From assembly GCA_023412655.1 (NCBI GenBank), contig JAEYNH010000055.1, forward strand, positions 1 through 30,649: DNA of 30,649 nucleotides, written 5' to 3'. The stretch's first letter is position 1. Each line of letters begins with the position of its first letter. Of the stretch, positions 9,054 to 16,143 are shown piece after piece. The notes under the pieces were generated by a model. That model ran no database searches. It saw only the letters and a program-made list of their open reading frames with translations, and was not told the DNA's origin. The position numbers and the translations under genes were made by a program. The stretch is from Pseudomonadota bacterium (GTDB taxonomy: Bacteria > Pseudomonadota > Alphaproteobacteria > Caulobacterales > Caulobacteraceae).

Positions 9054-10556
9054 TTAAGGCAACGGCGCGCGGCGGAATCTCGGCCAACGTTCGGTGACCC
9101 AGGCTCTCGCCGCAATCTCGGCCGACCCTGAGGTGTCCACGCGGCGCCAACCGATACGCGGATCGAGCTCCTCGAACTGGTCGCGCAGCACCTCCACCGT
9201 GGCGTCAGAGGCGTCACCGGTCCGTCCGGCCACGCGCGCCTCCAGCACCGCCAGCGGCGCCTCCAGCCAGACCCCCTCGAAAGGCGCGCCGAACTCCCCG
9301 GCCAGCGCCTCCGCCCGCTCGCGCATGGCGGGATTGGTGAAGGTGGCGTCCAGCACCACCGCGCGTCCGGCGGCCAGCAACGCCCGGGCATCGGCGAAGA
9401 GGGTGTCATAGGTGCGGGCGTGCAGCTCGGGCGTATAGGCGGCGCGCGAAACCGCCTGGGTCGGCGCCACGCCCAGAAGACGTTTGCGTATCTCGTCCGT
9501 CCGCAGCACGACGGCGCCCGGCGAAGCGCCTGCGGCCGGCGCTATGGCCCGGGCGAAGGTCGACTTTCCCGAGCCGGACAGGCCACCCACCGCCAGCAGC
9601 GCCGGCGGCTCGGGGGCCAGATGGCGGATCGCGGCGTCCACATAGGCCTGGGCGACATCCGTTCTGCCGCTGTGGGCCTCCACATGGGCGCGTATGGCGG
9701 CCCGGACGGCCATCAGCAGCGGCAGTGCGGCGAGGCCCTCCCAGATCGCGGACCCGAACGTCCGCGAGGCCTCGTCCAGATAGGCGGACAACACCCGCAC
9801 GCCGGCGTCGCGGCGATCTCGGAAGTCGAGGTCCATGAGCAGGAAGGCCAGGTCGTAGAGGACGTCGAGGTCCGACAGCAGGTCGTTGAACTCGATGCAG
9901 TCCAGGAGGATCGGCTGACCATCCTCCATCAGGATGTTGGCCAGGTGCAGGTCGCCGTGGCAGCGGCGGGCGAAACCGGCGGCGCTACGCCGCGCCAGCA
10001 GCGGGGCCTGGCGCTCGAGCTCCGCCTCGGTGAGGGCGATCATGCGCTCGACCCGCTCCGGATCGAGACCATCGCAGGTCTCGCGCAGAAGCTGGGCGTT
10101 GGATCCGATGGTGAAGGCGATGGCGGAGAGGCCGCCCTCGGGCCGCAGCGGCGCGTCCGCGTGAAAGCCGGCGATGGTCCGGCCGAGGGCCTCGGCGAGG
10201 TCGCCATCGAGCGCCCAAGGCTTCGCAGACAACAGCTCGCGCTCGTCGAAGCGCCGCATCTCCAGCACGTGCTCGACGGCTTCCCCTGCGCCGGCAAGGG
10301 CCAGTGCGCCGTCCGCCTCCCGGGTGACGGCGTGCACGGCCCGATAGATGTGGGGCGCAGCGGCCTTGTTGAACTCGAGCTCCCGCCCCAACGCCCATTG
10401 CCGCCGCTCGGGGGTGGACAGGTCGGCATAGCCCAGGTCCACGTGGCGCTTGATCTTCCAGGCGGTGTCCTCGCCCACGAAGACGTGGGCGCAGGCCGTC
10501 TCGATCCTGCGGGGAGCCAGGGTGCTGAGGAAGGCGATCAGCTCGGCCTCGGACAC
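9054..10556 (-). CDS. Kinase-like (aminoglycoside phosphotransferase fold) and P-loop ATPase fusion protein
   Basis: A roughly 500-residue cytoplasmic protein with two nucleotide-binding halves. The N-terminal half (about 1-310) has an APH/choline-kinase-like fold: CHGDLHLANILM (199-210; HGD catalytic loop with Asp202) and ILLDCIEFND (216-225, the metal-binding region). The C-terminal half (about 320-500) is a small zeta-toxin/gluconate-kinase-like P-loop domain: GGLSGSGKST (324-333, Walker A), LRTDEIRKRLLG, and VVLDATFTNPAMR. Proteins of this architecture are widespread in proteobacteria and annotated as AAA-family or bifunctional kinase proteins; the substrate is not established. The start is uncertain: GTG 10556 is used, and an in-frame TTG at 10565 overlaps the pdxH stop (TGA 10564-10562). 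Neither has a good ribosome-binding site, so coupling to pdxH is likely. Confidence 0.85.
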   Translation of the reverse strand: MSEAELIAFLSTLAPRRIETACAHVFVGEDTAWKIKRHVDLGYADLSTPERRQWALGRELEFNKAAAPHIYRAVHAVTREADGALALAGAGEAVEHVLEMRRFDERELLSAKPWALDGDLAEALGRTIAGFHADAPLRPEGGLSAIAFTIGSNAQLLRETCDGLDPERVERMIALTEAELERQAPLLARRSAAGFARRCHGDLHLANILMEDGQPILLDCIEFNDLLSDLDVLYDLAFLLMDLDFRDRRDAGVRVLSAYLDEASRTFGSAIWEGLAALPLLMAVRAAIRAHVEAHSGRTDVAQAYVDAAIRHLAPEPPALLAVGGLSGSGKSTFARAIAPAAGASPGAVVLRTDEIRKRLLGVAPTQAVSRAAYTPELHARTYDTLFADARALLAAGRAVVLDATFTNPAMRERAEALAGEFGAPFEGVWLEAPLAVLEARVAGRTGDASDATVEVLRDQFEELDPRIGWRRVDTSGSAEIAARAWVTERWPRFRRAPLP

Positions 10557-10561
10557 CCCAC

Positions 10562-11227
10562 TCAAGGGAACAGCCTGTGCGTCGTCCAGCCGCCATCGGC
10601 GCGCGTGAACACCAGTCGCTCGTGCAGACGGAACGGCCGGTCCCGCCAGAATTCGATGACCTCGGGTTCGAGGCGGAAGCCCGACCAGTGGGGCGGACGC
10701 GGCACCTTGCCAAGGCCAAAGCGCAGCCCCGCGTCGGCGATGCGTTTCTCCAGCGCCATGCGGTCGGGCAGCGGACGGGACTGGTCCGAGGCCCAGGCGC
10801 CGAGCTGCGCCGGACGCGCCCGCGTGGCGAAATAGGCGTCCGCCTCTTCCGGCGTCACCGGGCTCACCACGCCCCGCACCCGCACCTGCCGCCGCAGCGA
10901 CTTCCAGTGGAACAGCAGCGCCGCCTTCGGCTGGCCGGCGAGTTGCCGCCCCTTGGCGCTCTCGAGGTTGGTGTAGAAGACGAAGCCGCGGAGATCGACG
11001 TCCTTCAGCAGCACCATGCGCACGTCCGGCAGGCCGGTGTCGTCGACCGTCGCCAGGGCCATGGCGTTGGCGTCGTTCGGCTCCTTGGCCACCGCATCCT
11101 GCAGCCAGGCGCGGAACAGCTCGTACGGATCGGTCTCGGCCAGCAGCGGCGGCGGCTCGGCGGCCGCCACCTGGCGGACGTAGTCGTCCTCGGAAGGGGA
11201 CGGCGGGATCAGGGTCTTGTCGCTCAC
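10562..11227 (-). CDS. pdxH: Pyridoxine/pyridoxamine 5'-phosphate oxidase
   Basis: A 221-residue FMN-dependent oxidase that converts pyridoxine or pyridoxamine 5'-phosphate to pyridoxal 5'-phosphate, the last step of vitamin B6 synthesis and salvage. Motifs are NAMALATVDDTGLPDVRMVLLK (the FMN/substrate region, near 54-75), FVFYTNLESAKGRQL, ALLFHWKSLRRQVRVRG, and the C-terminal family signature IEFWRDRPFRLHERLVF with the His and Arg that contact the product. Length is typical for the family. Translation starts at a GTG (11227-11225); homology extends right to the N-terminus and no upstream ATG exists. The kinase-like gene begins at or before its stop. It diverges from the DnaJ-domain gene with 79 bases between the starts. 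Confidence 0.96.
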   Translation of the reverse strand: MSDKTLIPPSPSEDDYVRQVAAAEPPPLLAETDPYELFRAWLQDAVAKEPNDANAMALATVDDTGLPDVRMVLLKDVDLRGFVFYTNLESAKGRQLAGQPKAALLFHWKSLRRQVRVRGVVSPVTPEEADAYFATRARPAQLGAWASDQSRPLPDRMALEKRIADAGLRFGLGKVPRPPHWSGFRLEPEVIEFWRDRPFRLHERLVFTRADGGWTTHRLFP

Positions 11228-11306
11228 GCGCCTGCATATACGCGCGCGCAGCCGGCCTCGCGAGATTTAACCCACCTTTTAACCCTGAGTGGCAAGGCTC
11301 GGCGGG

Positions 11307-12008
11307 ATGGCCCGGTCCCGCTCCGAGATGACGCTCAGAATGGCGCGAGAGGTGCTGGGCGTCAGTTCGCTTTCCACGCCGGCGGAAGTCCGGACGGCTT
11401 TCCGCGAGGCGGCCAAGCGCGCCCACCCCGACGCAGGTGGCAGCGACGGAGCCTTCCGCCAGGTGGTGGAAGCCTATCGCCGCCTGCGCAATCCGGTCAT
11501 CGATGACGGCCTGGCGCCGCCGCCGGCCCGCCGGGCGCCCACACCGCCCCCCGTTCCCCGACTCACCATATCGCCCCTCACCGCCCTGCTGGGCGGCGTG
11601 GTGGAACATCACGTGCCGGACGGCCGGACGCTGCGGATCACCCTGCCCGCGGGCCTGCGCTCCGGCGACCAGGTCCGAGCGGGCGACACGCGGCTCGAGG
11701 TCTATGTGCGGGCCGAGGACGGGGTGCTGGTCCGTGGCCACGACCTTTGGATGACCGCTCACCTGACACCGGCGACGCTGAAGAAGGGCGGACGCGTCAG
11801 CCTGGATACGCCGATCGGCAAGCGGATCGTCTGGATCACCCGCAAGGTCGCCGAGCGCGGCCTGGTGCGGCTGGAGGGCCAGGGCCTTCCCAGCCGGGGC
11901 AAGCATCCGCGGGGCCACCTGTTCATCCGGCTGGCCCAGACCTCCGGGTCGGCCGACAGCGCCGCAGTCTCGTTGCTTCGACGCTTCGCCGCAGCCTGGG
12001 CGGCCTGA
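11307..12008 (+). CDS. DnaJ-domain (J-domain) co-chaperone-like protein
   Basis: A 233-residue protein with an N-terminal J domain (about 12-65) containing the invariant HPD at residues 40-42 (AAKRAHPDAGGSDGAFRQVVEAYRRL), which stimulates DnaK-type ATPases. A Pro-rich linker (APPPARRAPTPPPVPRLT) leads into a beta-rich C-terminal region (about 90-225) resembling one DnaJ substrate-binding domain: RTLRITLPAGLRSGDQVR and LEGQGLPSRGKHPRGHLFIRL. There is no Cys-rich zinc domain and the Gly/Phe linker is missing, so it is CbpA-like rather than DnaJ proper. ATG 11307 has AAGG about ten bases upstream; GTG 11289 and ATG 11328 are alternatives. The gene is followed by aroC on the same strand after 48 bases. 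Confidence 0.88.
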   Translation: MARSRSEMTLRMAREVLGVSSLSTPAEVRTAFREAAKRAHPDAGGSDGAFRQVVEAYRRLRNPVIDDGLAPPPARRAPTPPPVPRLTISPLTALLGGVVEHHVPDGRTLRITLPAGLRSGDQVRAGDTRLEVYVRAEDGVLVRGHDLWMTAHLTPATLKKGGRVSLDTPIGKRIVWITRKVAERGLVRLEGQGLPSRGKHPRGHLFIRLAQTSGSADSAAVSLLRRFAAAWAA

Positions 12009-12056
12009 AGCGGCGGTTTGGTGAACCAGCGGGCCTTGAGCTAGAGACGGCCCGAC

Positions 12057-13184
12057 ATGTCGCACAACACCTTCGGCCACCTTTTCCGCGTCACCACCTG
12101 GGGCGAGAGCCATGGGCCCGCGCTGGGCTGCGTCGTGGACGGCTGCCCGCCCGGCTTGCCCCTCACCGAGGCCGATATCCAGCCGTGGCTGGATCGCCGC
12201 CGTCCGGGCCAGGGCAAGTTCGTCACCCAGCGCCAGGAGCCCGACGCCGTACGCATCCTGTCGGGCGTGTTCGCTGATGCGCGGACCGATGGCCAGGTGA
12301 CCACCGGCACCCCCATCTCGCTGATGATCGAGAACACCGACCAGCGGTCGAAGGATTATTCGGAGATCGCCCAGGCCTTCCGGCCGGGACATGCCGACTA
12401 CGCCTACTTCGCCAAATACGGCGTGCGCGACTATCGCGGCGGTGGACGGGCATCGGCCCGGGAGACGGCGGCGCGGGTCGCCGCCGGAGCCATCGCTCGC
12501 AAGCTGCTGTCCGGCGTGACGATCCGCGGCGCCGTGGTCCAGATCGGCCCCCACGCGGTGGATCCCGACCGCATCGACTTCGGCGTCACCGGCGACAATC
12601 CGTTCTGGGCGCCGGACCTGGAAATCGTGCCGGTGTGGGAGAAGCACCTGGAAGCGGTCCGCAAATCCGGCTCCTCCACCGGGGCGGTGGTGGCGGTGGA
12701 AGCGGTGGGCGTCCCGGCGGGTTGGGGCGCCCCGCTCTACGGCAAGCTGGATGCCGAACTGGCCGCGGCGTTGATGTCGATCAACGCCGCCAAGGGCGTC
12801 GAAATTGGAGCCGGCTTCGGTTCGGCCGCGCTCTCCGGCGAAGACAACGCCGACGAGATGCGGATGGGCGACGACGGCCCCGTCTTCCTCTCCAACAAGG
12901 CGGGCGGAGTCCTGGGCGGCATCTCCACGGGCCAGCCCGTGACGGCCCGGGTGGCCTTCAAGCCCACATCGTCGATCCTCACGCCTCGACAGAGCCTCGA
13001 CGAGGCCGGTCAGGAGATCGACCTCCGCACCAAGGGGCGCCACGATCCGTGCGTCGGGATCCGGGCCGTCCCGGTAGTGGAAGCGATGGTCGCCTGCGTC
13101 CTCGCCGACGCCTGGCTGCGGCATCGGGCGCAAACCGGCGGCGGGGCTCATGTTCCCGGCCCAACTGTCGGGAAGTCGACCTAA
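12057..13184 (+). CDS. aroC: Chorismate synthase
   Basis: A 375-residue cytoplasmic enzyme for the last step of the shikimate pathway: 1,4-anti-elimination of phosphate from 5-enolpyruvylshikimate 3-phosphate to chorismate, using reduced FMN as catalyst. Family signatures are present in order: TTWGESHGPALGCVVDG (His19 region), FRPGHADYAYFAKYG, DYRGGGRASARETAARVAAG, and the C-terminal RGRHDPCVG-like segment (here TKGRHDPCVGIRAVPV). Length matches the standard AroC. The start ATG has only a weak purine stretch upstream. The last 20 or so residues (RAQTGGGAHVPGPTVGKST) are variable and not informative. It probably shares transcription with the J-domain gene. Confidence 0.97.
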   Translation: MSHNTFGHLFRVTTWGESHGPALGCVVDGCPPGLPLTEADIQPWLDRRRPGQGKFVTQRQEPDAVRILSGVFADARTDGQVTTGTPISLMIENTDQRSKDYSEIAQAFRPGHADYAYFAKYGVRDYRGGGRASARETAARVAAGAIARKLLSGVTIRGAVVQIGPHAVDPDRIDFGVTGDNPFWAPDLEIVPVWEKHLEAVRKSGSSTGAVVAVEAVGVPAGWGAPLYGKLDAELAAALMSINAAKGVEIGAGFGSAALSGEDNADEMRMGDDGPVFLSNKAGGVLGGISTGQPVTARVAFKPTSSILTPRQSLDEAGQEIDLRTKGRHDPCVGIRAVPVVEAMVACVLADAWLRHRAQTGGGAHVPGPTVGKST

Positions 13185-13347
13185 CGCGAGTACACCACCT
13201 GCGATAATGCGACTGAACTCAGCAACTTACCGGTGCTTGAGCGCAGCCTCGCCCATTGACCCGGATAACAGGCCTACCTATTGAGCGCGATCCGCCTTCA
13301 CCTTGGGGCCGGCGGAACGTTTTGGGGAAGGGACGTCCGGTCAGGCC
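13185..13347 (+). promoter_or_regulatory. Presumed promoter region of the response regulator gene
   Basis: These 163 bases lie between aroC and the probable translation start of the response regulator. They contain a GGAAC at 13314-13318 and CGTC at 13334-13337, a spacing close to, but one base short of, the EcfG/SigT general-stress promoter layout, and with a C where T is expected. I do not call it as a promoter on that basis. No hairpin terminator for aroC is evident. Confidence 0.25.
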
Positions 13348-13839
13348 TTGCGGTACGACCTGCTCAAGATCCTGCTCGTCGACGACAACCACCACATGCG
13401 GGTGCTGTTGGCCGAGATCCTGCGCGCCATCGGCGTGAACGAAATCTATGAGGCCAACGACGGGGCCGAGGGGCTCCAGATGATGCGTAGCCATCCCATT
13501 GACATCGTCATGACGGATCTGTCGATGCAGCCGCTCGACGGCATCGACTTCGTCCGCCTGCTGCGCAATTCCCCCGACAGCCCCAACCAGTTGGCTCCGG
13601 TCATCATGATCACCGGCCACTCCACCTTCGCCCGGGTGAACGAGGCCCGGGACGCCGGCGTGAACGAGTTCCTGGCCAAGCCGCTGACCGCCCGCGGCGT
13701 GGTGGAACGCATCCACCAGGTGGTGGAGAACGCCCGGCCCTTCGTCCGCACCGCCGACTACTTCGGCCCCGACAGGCGACGCCGGGCCGACCCCGAGTTC
13801 AAGGGCCCGTGGCGCCGCTCCGCCGACGCCCAGAGATAG
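13348..13839 (+). CDS. CheY-like response regulator with C-terminal Arg-rich tail
   Basis: A receiver-domain protein of about 163 residues. From the TTG at 13348, KILLVDDNHHMR supplies the acidic pair (Asp12, Asp13), VMTDLSMQPLDG the phosphorylated Asp57, IMITGHST the switch Thr/Ser, and FLAKPLT the conserved Lys. No output domain follows; the tail after residue 125 reads TADYFGPDRRRRADPEF then GPWRRS, a basic motif recurring in single-domain receivers of Caulobacterales. The start is uncertain because no ATG is available: TTG 13303 is the furthest upstream, and TTG 13348 lies directly before the receiver fold, so I prefer it. No kinase gene is adjacent. A role in phosphotransfer signalling or motility control is possible but not shown. 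Confidence 0.85.
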   Translation: MRYDLLKILLVDDNHHMRVLLAEILRAIGVNEIYEANDGAEGLQMMRSHPIDIVMTDLSMQPLDGIDFVRLLRNSPDSPNQLAPVIMITGHSTFARVNEARDAGVNEFLAKPLTARGVVERIHQVVENARPFVRTADYFGPDRRRRADPEFKGPWRRSADAQR

Positions 13840-13918
13840 GGCGATCAGCCGCAGGCCGCGGCCTTAATGCTGGCGCGCCGATCCGCGAAGGATAGGCATC
13901 CAGGTTCGGGAGCAGACG

Positions 13919-14110
13919 ATGGACTACGAGCTGATCCTGCGCACGCTCACCCTGTGCGCCGCCGCCGCGCTGCTGTCGGGCTGTCTCGCCGTCGCAGCCA
14001 CCAAGACCGCTGTCGGAGTCACCGGCGCCGTCGTCGGCACGGGAGTGAAGGCCACCGGCGCGGTGGTGGGCGCGGCCATCCCCGACCGCGACGAAAAGGA
14101 CCGGAAGTAA
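13919..14110 (+). CDS. Small lipoprotein (NF038104-like)
   Basis: A 63-residue protein starting at ATG 13919 with an unremarkable upstream GGGAG (13909-13913 by eye). The signal sequence ends in the lipobox LSGC, making Cys22 the lipidated residue after cleavage. The mature peptide is short and dominated by the repeated Gly/Val pattern GVTGAVVGTGVKATGAVVGAA, then a charged end (IPDRDEKDRK). Small lipoproteins of this layout are known in alphaproteobacteria (family NF038104). Position +2 after the Cys is Leu, so no inner-membrane retention signal is seen and outer-membrane sorting is plausible. It converges on queD with six bases between the stop codons. Function unknown. Confidence 0.82.
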   Translation: MDYELILRTLTLCAAAALLSGCLAVAATKTAVGVTGAVVGTGVKATGAVVGAAIPDRDEKDRK

Positions 14111-14116
14111 GCCGCC

Positions 14117-14491
14117 TCAGCTCACGGAGAGGGCGCAGCTCTCGCCTATAGTCGGGCGTGAGACGACGATGCGTGACAGGCCGGGAAACGGCCCCTTCAG
14201 GCGCTCGGCGAAATACAGGCACAGGTGCTCGAGGGTCGGCCGCTCCAGGCCCGGCTTCTCGTTGAGCAGGCCGTGGTCCAGTTCGGCGGCCACCGCCTTC
14301 AGCGCGCCGTCGAGATCAGCGAGGTCGGCCACCCAACCCACCGGCTCCTGAGCCTGGCCGCGCACAGTTGCTTCAACTTTGAAAGAGTGCCCGTGCAGGC
14401 GGGAATACGGCCGGTTCTGCGGACCGTCTTCCAGGTAGTGCGCCGCATCGAAGGTGGCGGCTTTGGTGATTTCGAAGACTGGCTGGATCAT
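14117..14491 (-). CDS. queD: QueD-family 6-carboxytetrahydropterin synthase homologue
   Basis: A 124-residue PTPS-fold protein. QueD converts 7,8-dihydroneopterin triphosphate to 6-carboxy-5,6,7,8-tetrahydropterin, an early step to preQ0. Zinc ligands are His18 (FDAAHYL), His33 and His35 (RLHGHSF); the Asp-His of the catalytic relay is Asp72-His73 (ELDHGLLN), and GESC near residue 118 matches the C-terminal Glu region. The position taken by the catalytic Cys of E. coli QueD (CGRLHGH) is Tyr29 here (YSRLHGH). Cys91 and Cys119 are the only cysteines. Clustering with queC and queE still argues for the QueD role. ATG 14491 is used; a TTG at 14494 just precedes it. The gene follows queE after 33 bases. 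Confidence 0.88.
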   Translation of the reverse strand: MIQPVFEITKAATFDAAHYLEDGPQNRPYSRLHGHSFKVEATVRGQAQEPVGWVADLADLDGALKAVAAELDHGLLNEKPGLERPTLEHLCLYFAERLKGPFPGLSRIVVSRPTIGESCALSVS

Positions 14492-14524
14492 CAAACAATC
14501 AAGGTGCGGCGGCCGGCCCCGGGC

Positions 14525-15157
14525 CTAGGCGATGCCGAGGTATTTGTGGGTTTGGACGCTTAAACGCCAGCGGGGGTGGGCGAGGCAATAGGCGATGGCC
14601 GCTTCGGTGTTCGCCTGGCGATCCGGTCCGTCCATCGGCTGCAGCAGGAAACGCTCGAACTCCAGGCCTTCAAAACGCTCGGGCGGCGCCTTCTCCTGGG
14701 GGAAGACCAGCTTCAGCTCCTGGCCGCGGGTCTGGACGAGCGGCGCATCGGCCTTGGGGCTGACGCAGATCCAGTCGATGCCTTCGGGCGCCGGCAGGGA
14801 GCCGTTGGTTTCCAGGGCGATGGAGAAAGCCCGGGCATGCAGGGCGTCGATGAGCGCTTCGTCCACCTGCAGCAGCGGCTCGCCCCCGGTCAGCACCACG
14901 AGGCGGCTGGTCGGCCCACCGGTCCAGGCGGCCTCGATCGCGGCCGCCAGGTGATCGGCGTCGGCGAAGCGGCCCCCGCCCGGCCCGTCCATCCCGACAA
15001 AGTCGGTGTCGCAGAAGACGCAGACCGCCCTGGCGCGGTCTTCCTCCCGGCCGCTCCAAAGATTGCAGCCGGCGAAGCGGCAGAAGACAGCCGGGCGTCC
15101 GGCCTGGCCGCCTTCACCCTGCAGGGTGAGGAAGATCTCCTTGACGGCGTAGCTCAT
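14525..15157 (-). CDS. queE: 7-carboxy-7-deazaguanine synthase (radical SAM)
   Basis: A 210-residue radical S-adenosylmethionine enzyme that rearranges 6-carboxytetrahydropterin to 7-carboxy-7-deazaguanine, on the way to preQ0 and queuosine. The cluster-binding motif is the expanded form C-X14-C-X2-C (Cys31, Cys46, Cys49), as in the characterised Burkholderia enzyme, rather than the usual CX3CX2C. FLTLQGEGGQAGRPAVFCR starts the fold, LTGGEPLLQ is the SAM-binding GGEP motif, and ETNGSLPAPEGIDWICVSPK is typical. Start ATG 15157 overlaps the queC stop by four bases (ATGA, 15157-15154), indicating coupled translation. Confidence 0.95.
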   Translation of the reverse strand: MSYAVKEIFLTLQGEGGQAGRPAVFCRFAGCNLWSGREEDRARAVCVFCDTDFVGMDGPGGGRFADADHLAAAIEAAWTGGPTSRLVVLTGGEPLLQVDEALIDALHARAFSIALETNGSLPAPEGIDWICVSPKADAPLVQTRGQELKLVFPQEKAPPERFEGLEFERFLLQPMDGPDRQANTEAAIAYCLAHPRWRLSVQTHKYLGIA

Positions 15158-15888
15158 GCGGCCAGTTCAGGACGGCCTCCCGCCGCCCACTCCTCAAATC
15201 CCCGGGCGCGCAGGTCGCAGGCCGGACAGGTTCCGCAGCCGTGCCCCCATGGGTGCATCACGCCGCGTTCGCCGACATAGCAGGTGTGGCTGGCCTCCAC
15301 GATGAGGGAAACCAGCGTCTCGCCGCCGAGCTGCTTGGCCAGGGCCCAAGTCTGTGCCTTGGTCAGCCACATCAGGGGCGTCTCGATCCGGAAGTCCTGC
15401 GCCATGCCGAGGTTCAGCGCCGTCTCCATGGCGTCGATAGCCTCACGCCGGCAGTCGGGGTAGCCGGAATAGTCGGTCTCGCACATGCCCCCCACCAGGA
15501 CCGGCAGGCCCCGCCGGTCGGCGAGAGCCGCGGCATAGGTCAGGAAGACCAGGTTGCGGCCGGGCACATAACTGTTGGGCAGGCCCTTCTCGGTGATCTC
15601 GAACGCCCGCGCCTCGGTCATCGCGGTGCCGCCGATGGCCCCGAACCCGCGCATCTCCAGCACATGGTCGTCGTCGAGCCGGTCAGCCCACTCCGGAAAG
15701 GTGGACGCCATTCGGGCGCGGACATCCTGGCGCGCCTGCAGCTCGATGGCGTGGCGCTGGCCATAGTCGAAGCCCACGGTTTCGACCCGCCGGTACCTGG
15801 CGAGCGCCCAGGCCAGGCAAACGGACGAATCCTGCCCACCGGAGAACAGGACGAGGGCCGCGTCGTGAGCGGCAGAGGCGTCGGTCAT
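15154..15888 (-). CDS. queC: 7-cyano-7-deazaguanine (preQ0) synthase
   Basis: A 244-residue ATP-dependent enzyme that turns 7-carboxy-7-deazaguanine and ammonia into preQ0. The PP-loop motif SGGQDS is at residues 16-21; YVPGRNLVFLTYAAALA is a family signature; zinc is bound by Cys203, Cys218, Cys221 and Cys224 (HTCYVGERG...HGCGTCPACDLR). It is the first gene of queC-queE-queD. The start is ambiguous: ATG 15888 has GGGA four to seven bases upstream, and ATG 15897, three codons earlier, has no ribosome-binding site; both give a normal protein. A perfect palindrome CCCATATGGG (15893-15902) covers the earlier ATG. No preQ1 riboswitch-like leader is evident. Confidence 0.95.
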   Translation of the reverse strand: MTDASAAHDAALVLFSGGQDSSVCLAWALARYRRVETVGFDYGQRHAIELQARQDVRARMASTFPEWADRLDDDHVLEMRGFGAIGGTAMTEARAFEITEKGLPNSYVPGRNLVFLTYAAALADRRGLPVLVGGMCETDYSGYPDCRREAIDAMETALNLGMAQDFRIETPLMWLTKAQTWALAKQLGGETLVSLIVEASHTCYVGERGVMHPWGHGCGTCPACDLRARGFEEWAAGGRPELAA

Positions 15889-15897
15889 CGGTCCCAT

Positions 15898-16143
15898 ATG
15901 GGCCGGAAGACGGCTTAGGGGAAGCGACGTAGGGGCAACTTGGTAGGCGCCGGCGCCACAGTGTTAGGCGAACGCGCATATTCCAACCCCGCCGACATGC
16001 CGGCGTTCGTTGACACATGCGTCATCGAGAGCGAGCCTCATGGCCAAGTTGCTGGGGGCACGCCGCACTCCTCGCAACGTGCTTCTGCGGCGATCAGGCG
16101 ACAAGGGTGTCCAAAAAAGCCCGCGCCTCTGGGAGGAAATTTG
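15898..16143. promoter_or_regulatory. Divergent promoter region between queC and TonB-dependent receptor
   Basis: These 246 bases should hold promoters for both genes. A 12-base palindrome GGCGCCGGCGCC is at 15946-15957. A TTGACA at 16010-16015 could be a -35 element for the receptor, but no convincing -10 element follows at the right distance. The receptor's ribosome-binding site GGGAGGAA directly precedes its ATG. I see no small ORF with support. Confidence 0.35.

Noticed and set aside
9054..13151. A 1365-codon open frame on the minus strand running through the kinase-like, pdxH, J-domain and aroC loci
   Set aside because: Only its last 500 codons encode a recognisable protein. The rest is antisense to aroC and the J-domain gene or out of frame with pdxH, and is Arg/Ala/Gly-rich as expected from high third-position GC.
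13314..13337. GGAAC-N15-CGTC before the response regulator, similar to an EcfG/SigT stress promoter
   Set aside because: The known consensus is GGAAC with 16-17 bases before CGTT. Here the spacer is one short and the last base differs.
15888..16143. A preQ1 riboswitch upstream of queC
   Set aside because: I see no short A-rich pseudoknot-type leader. The gene's upstream region is GC-rich with only simple palindromes.
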